NCBI GenBank assembly: GCA_020724325.1
Contig: DYHC01000152.1
Span: 1-5,384, forward strand
Length of the DNA: 5,384 nucleotides
Reading direction: 5' to 3'
DNA from: Melioribacter roseus
GTDB lineage: Bacteria > Bacteroidota > Ignavibacteria > Ignavibacteriales > Melioribacteraceae
A program made the position numbers and the translations under genes. The notes under the pieces are model-generated. The model did not search any database. It was not told the origin of the DNA and was given only the letters and a program-made list of their open reading frames with translations. This document shows, one piece after another, positions 1 through 5,384 of this stretch (positions are counted from its first letter, which is position 1; every line of letters starts with the position of its first letter).

Positions 1-1643
1 TCTGGTTTTATATTGCAACGTTTGTAACAGTAACTGTTCTTCATGTAGTAAATTCACTTGAAGTTCCCGCAAGTTTTTTCAAGAGCTATCCAATTTATGC
101 CGGTGTTCAAGATGCACTAGTTCAATGGTGGTATGGTCATAACGCAGTAGCATTTTTCCTTACAACTCCGTTTTTAGGTTTGATGTATTACTTCCTTCCT
201 AAGGCGGCAAACAGACCTGTTTACTCCTACCGTCTTTCGATACTTCACTTTTGGGCTTTAATATTTTTATATATATGGGCAGGTCCGCATCATCTGCTTT
301 ATTCAGCACTTCCGGATTGGGCACAATCATTAGGAACAGTTTTTTCTGTAATGTTAACTGCGCCATCCTGGGGAGGAATGATAAACGGGCTTTTAACATT
401 GCGCGGGGCATGGGACCGGGTGCGCGATAACCCAATATTAAAATTTATGGTTGTCGCTGTTACAGCATACGGAATGGCAACGTTTGAAGGACCGATGCTC
501 TCTCTTAAAAATGTAAATGCAATTGCTCACTTTACAGATTGGATAATTGCACATGTTCACATCGGCGCTCTCGGATGGAATGGAATGCTTACATTCGGAG
601 TTTTATACTGGCTAATTCCTAAAATGTGGAATACAGAACTCTATTCAAAGAAGATGGCAAATGCACATTTCTGGATTTCTACTTTAGGTATTGTCTTTTA
701 TGCAATACCATTGTACTGGTCGGGTATTGCACAATCATTAATGTGGAAACAATTTACTCCTCTCGGTATTCTTCAATATCCAAACTTTCTTGAAACTACA
801 TTACAGATTATTCCATTTCATATAATAAGATCCTTAGGCGGTTTGCTTTATTTTATCGGAATCTTTTTAATGGGTTATAATTTATTAAAGACTGCAAAAC
901 GAGGTAAGTTTATTAAGTACGAAGAAGCTGAAGCTCCATCGCTAATATTAGAAAAAGATAAAATGAAACGCGGAATGATCCACAGGTGGCTGGAAAAAAG
1001 ACCGGTTCAATTTACTATTCTTGCAACTATCGCAATTCTAATTGGCGGTATAGTCGAATTCGTTCCCACATTTGTAGTTAAATCCAACATTCCAACTATT
1101 GCAAGTGTTAAACCTTATACTCCTCTTGAAATGCAAGGAAGAGATATTTACATTAGAGAAGGATGCAACACATGCCATTCGCAGCTTGTTCGTCCTTTTA
1201 GATCAGAAACCGAACGATATGGCGAATATTCTAAAGCCGGCGAATATGTTTACGACCATCCATTCCTATGGGGCTCTAAACGAACAGGACCCGATCTGCT
1301 TCGCGTAGGCGGTAAGTACTCTAATCTGTGGCATTATTTACACTTTGAAGACCCCAGGCAAATGTCACCCGGTTCTACTATGCCAAAATATCCCTGGCTG
1401 CTAACACAAACTCTTGATACTTCATCCACAACTGCCAAAATTAATGCTTTAAGATCTATCGGCGTTCCTTACGAAGATGGTTATGAAAAATTTGCAAACC
1501 AGGACCTCGTTAAACAAGCCAATGAAATAGCTGACGACTTAATTAATAATGGAGTTGCGGCTGAGTGGAATACCGACGTTATTGCTCTTATTGCTTATCT
1601 GCAAAGATTAGGAAAAGATATAAAAGGAAACCAAACAAAATGA
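1..1643 (+). CDS. ccoNO: Fused cbb3-type cytochrome c oxidase subunits I and II (CcoN-CcoO), 5'-partial
   Basis: Catalytic subunit that reduces O2 to water, fused to its membrane-anchored monohaem cytochrome c. The frame is open to the left edge (first full codon at base 3; 546 residues visible), so the true start is upstream. CcoN part: the CuB histidine is in WWYGHN (138-140). The tyrosine matching the His-Tyr cross-link partner (270-272) precedes the CuB pair PHH (288-293). FEGP carries the conserved Glu (486-488). HVH supplies the haem b3 and haem b ligands (552-554, 558-560). Ser and Tyr positions expected for the K proton channel are present. The first low-spin haem b His must lie upstream. 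A charged linker of about 39 residues (894-1010) leads to a membrane anchor (1011-1080), then CcoO with haem c motif CNTCH (1164-1178), [14 protein letters not shown], and the axial Met in STMPKYPW (1380-1382). The C-terminus ends as CcoO normally does ([10 protein letters not shown]). Identification is very secure. The fusion is read directly, with no stop between the two parts. Confidence 0.97.
   Translation, partial: WFYIATFVTVTVLHVVNSLEVPASFFKSYPIYAGVQDALVQWWYGHNAVAFFLTTPFLGLMYYFLPKAANRPVYSYRLSILHFWALIFLYIWAGPHHLLYSALPDWAQSLGTVFSVMLTAPSWGGMINGLLTLRGAWDRVRDNPILKFMVVAVTAYGMATFEGPMLSLKNVNAIAHFTDWIIAHVHIGALGWNGMLTFGVLYWLIPKMWNTELYSKKMANAHFWISTLGIVFYAIPLYWSGIAQSLMWKQFTPLGILQYPNFLETTLQIIPFHIIRSLGGLLYFIGIFLMGYNLLKTAKRGKFIKYEEAEAPSLILEKDKMKRGMIHRWLEKRPVQFTILATIAILIGGIVEFVPTFVVKSNIPTIASVKPYTPLEMQGRDIYIREGCNTCHSQLVRPFRSETERYGEYSKAGEYVYDHPFLWGSKRTGPDLLRVGGKYSNLWHYLHFEDPRQMSPGSTMPKYPWLLTQTLDTSSTTAKINALRSIGVPYEDGYEKFANQDLVKQANEIADDLINNGVAAEWNTDVIALIAYLQRLGKDIKGNQTK
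1623..1630 (+). promoter_or_regulatory. Ribosome binding site for ccoQ
   Basis: AAAGGAAA lies nine bases before the ccoQ ATG, inside the last codons of ccoNO. It supports the start at 1640 over in-frame codons further upstream, which would add a basic stretch not seen in CcoQ proteins. Confidence 0.45.
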
Positions 1644-1843
1644 TTTCCAAATACTTAAGCTCTATTGATGTCATATCAATATTTCCAATTATCGGTTTAA
1701 TTGTTTTTTTCGGATTATACATTTTTATAATTGTTAAAACAGTACGGATGGATAAAAAAAATATTACTCAATTGCGTAATCTTCCTTTAGAAGATAATAA
1801 AGAAATAAAAAACAATAACGAGAATGAAGATGAAACAAAATAA
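1640..1843 (+). CDS. ccoQ: Small cbb3 oxidase subunit CcoQ
   Basis: Small single-span subunit thought to stabilise the cbb3 complex and its association with CcoP. The 67-residue product has a short N-terminus ([13 protein letters not shown]), one membrane helix at about residues 12-32, a basic cytoplasmic flank (KTVRMDKKN), the motif NLPLED at 47-52 as in Bacteroidota-type CcoQ, and a low-complexity Asn/Glu/Lys tail. The ATG overlaps the ccoNO stop (ATGA), which suggests translational coupling. An in-frame ATG at 1565 exists but would place 25 Arg/Lys/Tyr-rich residues, read from the other frame of ccoNO, before the family-like start, so it is not used. The call rests on position, size, helix and the LPLE motif. 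Sequence conservation in this family is low. Confidence 0.85.
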   Translation: MISKYLSSIDVISIFPIIGLIVFFGLYIFIIVKTVRMDKKNITQLRNLPLEDNKEIKNNNENEDETK

Positions 1844-2684
1844 TAGAATTGCATTTCTGATTAATACATTGGTCTTCTCATTGATCGGCTTTTCAACCAC
1901 ACAAGCTGCAGAATCCGATCTATCCCTGGAAAATGTTATGAAATTTATGATGGTTGTAATGATTTTGATGACTGCATTTGTGCTATGGTTGATAGTTGTA
2001 TATTCTGAAAAAGAGGATTCCGAAGGCAAAACTTTTAAGACACCTTTAATTGCTTTAAGAAAATTTCTTACACGTTCAACGCCAATTGAAAATGAAAAAG
2101 AAATATTGCTCTCTCACAATTATGATGGAATAAAAGAACTGGATAACAGAATACCGCCATGGTTCAGCATGCTTTTTTACGGAACAATAATCTGGGCGGC
2201 AATTTATCTTCTTACTTATCATGTATTCAACGATGGACAGGTTCAATCCAAAGAATATGTAGCAGAAATTGAACAAGCAAGGCAAGAACGTGATTTTTTA
2301 ATTCGAACCGGTGCATTTATAAATGAAGAGACAGTAAAATTTGTTAATGATGCCGCTTCACTCTCCGAGGGAAAAGAAATATACATTAAAAACTGTGCAT
2401 CTTGTCACGGTCAAAATGGGGAAGGGCTTGTTGGTCCAAATTTAACAGACGATTTTTGGATTAACGGCGGAGGCATAAAAAATATTTTTAAGACTATTAA
2501 ATACGGAGTGCCGGCAAAAGGAATGATAAGCTGGGAAGCTCAGTTGGATCCTAAAAAGATGCAATCTGCATCGAGCTATATTATTACTCTTCATAACACA
2601 AATCCGCCAAACGGTAAAGCGCCTGAAGGTACAAAATGGGTTGAACCGGCTGATAATAATCAACAAGTTACTAAAGGCAGTTAA
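1824..2684 (+). CDS. ccoP: cbb3-type cytochrome c oxidase subunit III (CcoP), single-haem form
   Basis: Membrane-anchored c-type cytochrome that passes electrons into the oxidase; 286 residues. A hydrophobic N-terminus (about 9-29, possibly a cleaved signal peptide ending near TTQAA) is followed by a membrane helix (about 41-60). The FixP/CcoP N-terminal domain comes next, with HNYDGIKELDNRIPPW (98-113) and a helix to about 133. A charged, helical linker leads to one cytochrome c domain with CASCH at 191-195 (2394-2408), GPNLTDDFW, and a likely axial Met at 234 (KGMISW). Those two cysteines are the only ones in the protein, so it binds one haem c. The textbook proteobacterial CcoP binds two, but the one-haem form fits my knowledge of Bacteroidota CcoP. 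The gene overlaps ccoQ by 20 bases. ATGs at 1824 and 1830 are both in frame, neither has a strong ribosome binding site, and the choice changes only two residues. Confidence 0.94.
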   Translation: MKMKQNNRIAFLINTLVFSLIGFSTTQAAESDLSLENVMKFMMVVMILMTAFVLWLIVVYSEKEDSEGKTFKTPLIALRKFLTRSTPIENEKEILLSHNYDGIKELDNRIPPWFSMLFYGTIIWAAIYLLTYHVFNDGQVQSKEYVAEIEQARQERDFLIRTGAFINEETVKFVNDAASLSEGKEIYIKNCASCHGQNGEGLVGPNLTDDFWINGGGIKNIFKTIKYGVPAKGMISWEAQLDPKKMQSASSYIITLHNTNPPNGKAPEGTKWVEPADNNQQVTKGS

Positions 2685-2757
2685 AATATTATTTACTGAT
2701 GTTGTTTTGCTAAAAGAAATATGATACTCAAAAATGTTCATCTGATTAAAACTGTTT
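2685..2757 (+). other. Gap between ccoP and ccoG
   Basis: This 73-base AT-rich stretch is the only real spacer between genes in the operon. I see no hairpin with a T-run that would end transcription, no convincing promoter, and no clear ribosome binding site before the ccoG ATG. An in-frame TGA at 2743-2745 prevents ccoG from starting further upstream. The TATGAT at 2720-2725 has no well-spaced upstream partner. Read-through from ccoP is the simplest reading. Confidence 0.5.
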
Positions 2758-4155
2758 ATGGAACAAGAAATAAAGACCGTTGAATCATTCCGTGATTCAA
2801 TTGCGACCGTTATAAAAGAAGGTAAACGGATTTGGATCTACTCCAAAAAACCTTCGGGCAAATTATATAATGCAAGAACTATTGTAAGCATTATTCTTCT
2901 CTTGTTCTTATTCGGTGCGCCTTTTATTAAAATTGGCGGACATCCGTTTATAATTCTAAATGTGATTGAACGTAAATTTATTTTATTCGGACTTCCATTC
3001 GGTCCTCACGATTTTCATTTGTTCGCCTTAATTATGATTGCATTTATTGTCTCGATATTTTTATTTACTGTAGTTTACGGAAGACTATTCTGCGGATGGA
3101 TTTGCCCTCAAACAGTTTTTATGGAAATGGTCTTTAGAAAAATTGAATACTTGATTGAAGGAAATTCCAACAAACAGAAATTGCTAAATAAATCCGGATG
3201 GAATGCAAATAAAATTCTTAAGAAAAGTTCTAAACAGATCATCTTCTTTGCAATTTCTTTTCTTATTGCTAATTTTTTTCTTGCCTACATAATTGGTATT
3301 GATAAGCTGCAAAAATACATTTCAGATTCACCTTCAGAACATTTCGGAACATTTACTGCTGTATTGATATTATCCGGGTTTTTCTACTTTGTTTTTGCTT
3401 ACTTCCGTGAACAGGCATGTACAATTGTCTGCCCTTATGGAAGACTGCAGGATGTTATGCTGGACCAAAATTCTATTGTTATTCTTTACGATTATAAACG
3501 CGGTGAGCCGAGAGGAAAGATCAGAAAAAATGAAGTAATAGTTCTTGGCGATTGTATTGACTGCGGCTTATGTGTGGATGTATGCCCAACCGGCATCGAT
3601 ATAAGAAACGGAACTCAGCTCGAATGTGTTAACTGTACTGCTTGCATTGATGCATGCAATAATGTAATGGAAAAAGTAAAGCGTCCAGGTGGTTTAATAC
3701 GTTATACGTCAAAAAACCAAATTGAAATTGGAAAGCAGTCTTTTTTTACTCCACGTGCTGTCGGTTACAGCAGCGTTCTTTTTGTATTGACCGTAATTAT
3801 TCTCTTTATGGTGATTAACAGAGCTCCTGTTGAATTAAGCGTTCTAAGAACACCAGGGTTATTGTTTCAGGAACAACCGAATGATAAAATAAGCAATATT
3901 TACGATCTTAAAATTGTGAACAAAACATTTAATCACTTACCGGTTTATCTTGAATTAGAGAATATTAACGGCGAAATAATATTGATTGGCAAAGATTTGA
4001 ATATGGAACCGCAAGGTGTTTCCGAAGCAAAATTTTTAGTAATCCTTCATAAAAGCGAACTTAAAACTATGAAAACACCTTTGCAGATTGCCGTTAAATC
4101 GAATAATAAAGTGCTCGACGTTATTCAAACATCATTTCTGGGAAAAGTAAAATGA
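2758..4155 (+). CDS. ccoG: cbb3 oxidase assembly protein CcoG (FixG/RdxA family), Fe-S Cu(II) reductase
   Basis: Polytopic membrane ferredoxin needed for cbb3 maturation. Characterised family members reduce Cu(II) to Cu(I), the form delivered to CuB. The 465 residues are of usual length. The N-terminus SFRDSIATV...GKRIWIYSKKPSGK is characteristic. Membrane helices lie at about 41-60, 88-108, 160-181, 197-216 and 336-356. Cysteine motifs are FCGWICPQ (C112, C116), EQACTIVCPYGR (C221, C225), and two ferredoxin motifs, CIDCGLCVDVCP (C266, C269, C272, C276) and CVNCTACIDAC (C290, C293, C296, C300), enough for two [4Fe-4S] clusters. A C-terminal immunoglobulin-like FixG_C domain covers about 360-465 and is probably periplasmic. 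All key cysteines are intact. The ATG at 2758 is the first possible start after an in-frame stop. An 8-bp inverted repeat lies just inside the coding start. Confidence 0.96.
   Translation: MEQEIKTVESFRDSIATVIKEGKRIWIYSKKPSGKLYNARTIVSIILLLFLFGAPFIKIGGHPFIILNVIERKFILFGLPFGPHDFHLFALIMIAFIVSIFLFTVVYGRLFCGWICPQTVFMEMVFRKIEYLIEGNSNKQKLLNKSGWNANKILKKSSKQIIFFAISFLIANFFLAYIIGIDKLQKYISDSPSEHFGTFTAVLILSGFFYFVFAYFREQACTIVCPYGRLQDVMLDQNSIVILYDYKRGEPRGKIRKNEVIVLGDCIDCGLCVDVCPTGIDIRNGTQLECVNCTACIDACNNVMEKVKRPGGLIRYTSKNQIEIGKQSFFTPRAVGYSSVLFVLTVIILFMVINRAPVELSVLRTPGLLFQEQPNDKISNIYDLKIVNKTFNHLPVYLELENINGEIILIGKDLNMEPQGVSEAKFLVILHKSELKTMKTPLQIAVKSNNKVLDVIQTSFLGKVK
2780..2800 (+). repeat. Perfect 8-bp inverted repeat at the 5' end of ccoG
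   Basis: TTGAATCA (2780-2787) and TGATTCAA (2793-2800) are exact reverse complements separated by TTCCG. Transcribed, they would form an 8-bp stem with a 5-base loop starting 20 bases after the ccoG start codon; one more G-U pair is possible. GACCGTT is also repeated on either side (2775-2781 and 2805-2811). The repeat encodes the conserved ESFRDS region, so it could be a by-product of coding. No function is shown. Confidence 0.5.
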
Positions 4156-4595
4156 AAATTTCTTGGGGAATAAAAATTGCCGCTTCTTATATTCTTTTTA
4201 TTGCTGGTGTTTTAATTATGGTCTTTGTATTTATGAATCAGGACGTACCTCTTGTTACGGATAATTATTATGCCGAGGGACTTGAATACCAGAATAAGAT
4301 AGATAAAATTAACAGAGCAAATCAGCTTGAAGAGCAGCTTCAAATTATCAATCAACAAGATGAAATAAAATTTATTTTTCCAAAACAGTTCGATTACAAA
4401 TCACTTGGCGGTAAAATTCAATTTTACAGACCTTCCGACCCATCAAAAGATTTTGTTGTTGATATTAACACTGATTCATCACACACCCAGTTTGTTGCAA
4501 GGCAAAAATTTATTAAGGGCATTTGGAAGGTAAAAGTTGACTGGGAATCTAATAGCAATTACTATTACAACGAAAAAATTCTTATGCTAAACTAA
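4152..4595 (+). CDS. ccoH: cbb3 oxidase assembly protein CcoH (FixH family)
   Basis: Small single-span membrane protein needed for assembly or stability of the cbb3 complex; 147 residues, normal for the family. It has a short cytoplasmic start (MKISWGIK), one membrane helix at about 9-28, then the family signature MNQDVPLVTDNYYAEGLEYQ (28-47), followed by a periplasmic domain rich in beta-type segments that ends in a KGIWKVKVDWE strand. The ATG overlaps the ccoG stop (ATGA) and is preceded by TGGGAAA at 4139-4145, so coupled translation with ccoG is likely. Position directly after ccoG matches the usual ccoGH order. FixH proteins diverge strongly, so the call depends on the VPLVTDNYY motif, topology and context together. 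Confidence 0.92.
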   Translation: MKISWGIKIAASYILFIAGVLIMVFVFMNQDVPLVTDNYYAEGLEYQNKIDKINRANQLEEQLQIINQQDEIKFIFPKQFDYKSLGGKIQFYRPSDPSKDFVVDINTDSSHTQFVARQKFIKGIWKVKVDWESNSNYYYNEKILMLN

Positions 4596-5299
4596 TGGAA
4601 ATATGGACCGGTTTTCTTGTAGGATTTTTTGGCAGTCTTCATTGCATCGGTATGTGCGGCCCAATTGTTTTAGCCTTGCCGGTTATAGGCGATTCACAAT
4701 TAAAAATTTTTGCCGGGCGTATACTTTACAACCTCGGTAGAATTTTTACTTACACTTTATTAGGCGGACTCTTTGGATTATTTGGCAGCCGACTTGTTTT
4801 GTTTGGACTTCAGCAGGATTTATCAGTTGCATTTGGCATTATAATTCTTGCCTATGTATTAACACCGCGTAAGCTAAAAAATAAAGCTGCTAATACTTTT
4901 GTGTATAGAGAAACTACAAATATTATTAAAGCGCGGTTTGCGTCTATGATTTCTAAGAAATCCAATTCGTCCCTATTTACAATCGGAGTTCTTAATGGAT
5001 TGCTTCCATGCGGATTTGTATATGTAGGAATTGCCGGCGCTGTTTCCACGGTGGATTGGATCTCGGGTGCACTTTACATGGCAATGTTCGGGCTTGGTAC
5101 ATTTCCTGTAATGCTTGCAACTGCTCTGTTTGGAAAAATTATTAACATCAATCTGAAAAGGAAGGTTAATAAATTAATTCCGGCTTTTGCCATTCTGCTT
5201 GCACTGATTTTTATTTTGAGAGGATTGAATCTGGGGATTCCATATCTAAGTCCAAAGTTTCAAAAAACAGTCATTGAGCAACCTGCACCGTGCCATTAA
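4595..5299 (+). CDS. TauE/SafE (DsbD_2-like) membrane protein of the cbb3 operon
   Basis: A 234-residue, roughly six-helix membrane protein of the family annotated as 'sulfite exporter TauE/SafE' or UreH/DsbD_2-like, often the last gene of cbb3 operons. The first half has GSLHCIGMCGP (13-23) in helix 1 and YNLGRIFTYTLLGGLFG (45-61). After a basic, polar loop (about 91-126), the second half has NGLLPCGFVY (134-143) and MFGLGTFPVM (164-173). C17/C21 in the first helix and C139 in the start of the second half recall the paired membrane cysteines of DsbD/CcdA. The protein ends in Cys-His. Sulfite export is unlikely here; metal (copper) movement or thiol-redox work for oxidase assembly is an inference from context. 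The start shares one base with the ccoH stop (TAATG), with no clear ribosome binding site, which suggests coupled translation. Family assignment is firm, function is open. Confidence 0.9.
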   Translation: MEIWTGFLVGFFGSLHCIGMCGPIVLALPVIGDSQLKIFAGRILYNLGRIFTYTLLGGLFGLFGSRLVLFGLQQDLSVAFGIIILAYVLTPRKLKNKAANTFVYRETTNIIKARFASMISKKSNSSLFTIGVLNGLLPCGFVYVGIAGAVSTVDWISGALYMAMFGLGTFPVMLATALFGKIININLKRKVNKLIPAFAILLALIFILRGLNLGIPYLSPKFQKTVIEQPAPCH

Positions 5300-5384
5300 A
5301 ATTATTACTTAGATTTCATTTTTTATTTTTCATAGCTTACAATCAGTTAAATCTGTGTGCCGTTTACTCTCCTGATAGCACACA
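5300..5384 (+). other. Non-coding tail after the operon
   Basis: This 85-base AT-rich stretch to the window edge has no supportable gene. A T-rich run at 5315-5330 has no hairpin in front of it, so it is not a convincing intrinsic terminator. The only structure seen is the inverted repeat at its right end. TACAAT at 5338-5343 resembles a -10 box but has no good -35 partner. Confidence 0.5.
5354..5384 (+). repeat. 7-bp inverted repeat at the window edge
   Basis: TGTGTGC (5354-5360) and GCACACA (5378-5384) are exact reverse complements with a 17-base spacer. The right arm ends on the last base of the window, so the stem may be longer and any following T-run is out of view. It could be part of a terminator, an operator, or the 5' structure of the next transcript. 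A chance match of this size in a short region is also possible. Confidence 0.4.

Noticed and set aside
180..185. TTG at 180 or ATG at 183 as a start of the first gene
   Set aside because: The same frame stays open to the left edge and encodes clear CcoN sequence upstream, including the CuB histidine at 138-140, so these codons are internal.
199..435. Minus-strand open frame opposite ccoN (similar ones at 1787-2029, 2076-2285, 2442-2741, 4852-5049)
   Set aside because: All lie mostly or wholly opposite strongly conserved plus-strand genes, have no ribosome binding context or recognisable domain, and look like shadows.
1099..1308. Plus-strand open frame of about 69 codons inside ccoNO
   Set aside because: It lies wholly within the conserved CcoO coding region in another frame, with no recognisable protein features.
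1565..1639. ATG at 1565 as the ccoQ start
   Set aside because: It would add 25 Arg/Lys/Tyr-rich residues overlapping ccoNO, whereas the ATG at 1640 has a ribosome binding site and gives the family-like N-terminus.
2702..2725. TTGTTT and TATGAT as a promoter for ccoG
   Set aside because: The boxes are only 12 bases apart, and neither matches the Bacteroidota-type promoter pattern.
2721..2783. Short open frame (20 codons) from ATG at 2721 running into ccoG in another frame
   Set aside because: It has no clear ribosome binding site and no recognisable product. A leader-peptide role cannot be supported from sequence alone.
5315..5330. T-rich run as an intrinsic terminator after the last gene
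   Set aside because: No GC-rich hairpin precedes it in the 3' end of the gene or in the tail.
5315..5343. TTCATT / TACAAT as a promoter for a downstream gene
   Set aside because: The 17-base spacing is right, but the -35 box is poor and such matches are common in AT-rich DNA. No downstream gene is visible.

Overview
The window carries most of a cbb3-type (C-family haem-copper) cytochrome c oxidase operon. All genes are on the plus strand and tightly packed, in the order ccoNO (fused, 5' end cut off by the window) - ccoQ - ccoP - ccoG - ccoH - a TauE/SafE (DsbD_2-like) membrane protein. This oxidase is the high-affinity terminal oxidase used for microaerobic respiration.

Organism: the DNA is AT-rich. 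The CcoN-CcoO fusion, the short CcoP with a single haem c site, the CcoQ with an LPLE-type motif, and a downstream TauE/SafE gene are together typical of the Bacteroidota/Ignavibacteriota/Chlorobiota (FCB) group. An Ignavibacteria-like or other Bacteroidota-related organism is the best guess. This is inferred from family knowledge, not from a search.

Layout: 1-1643 is the fused catalytic subunit and monohaem cytochrome (CcoN then CcoO). 1640-1843 is CcoQ, whose start overlaps the ccoNO stop (ATGA). 1824-2684 is CcoP, overlapping the end of ccoQ. A 73-base gap follows. 2758-4155 is CcoG, an Fe-S membrane protein of the Cu(II) reductase family. 4152-4595 is CcoH/FixH, again with an ATGA overlap. 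4595-5299 is the TauE/SafE protein, starting on the last base of the ccoH stop codon. 5300-5384 is non-coding and ends in a perfect 7-bp inverted repeat.

How they work together: CcoNO and CcoP form the oxidase. Electrons would enter through the haem c of CcoP and the haem c of the CcoO part, then pass to haem b and the haem b3/CuB site in CcoN. CcoQ and CcoH are small stability/assembly subunits. CcoG probably supplies reduced copper for CuB. The last gene probably takes part in metal or thiol-redox handling during assembly. The copper ATPase CcoI and CcoS, often encoded nearby, are not in this window and may lie upstream.

The operon matches a known type, and I see no new system in it. The points most worth a second look are an 8-bp hairpin just inside ccoG, the cysteine arrangement of the last gene, and the truncated inverted repeat at the right edge.
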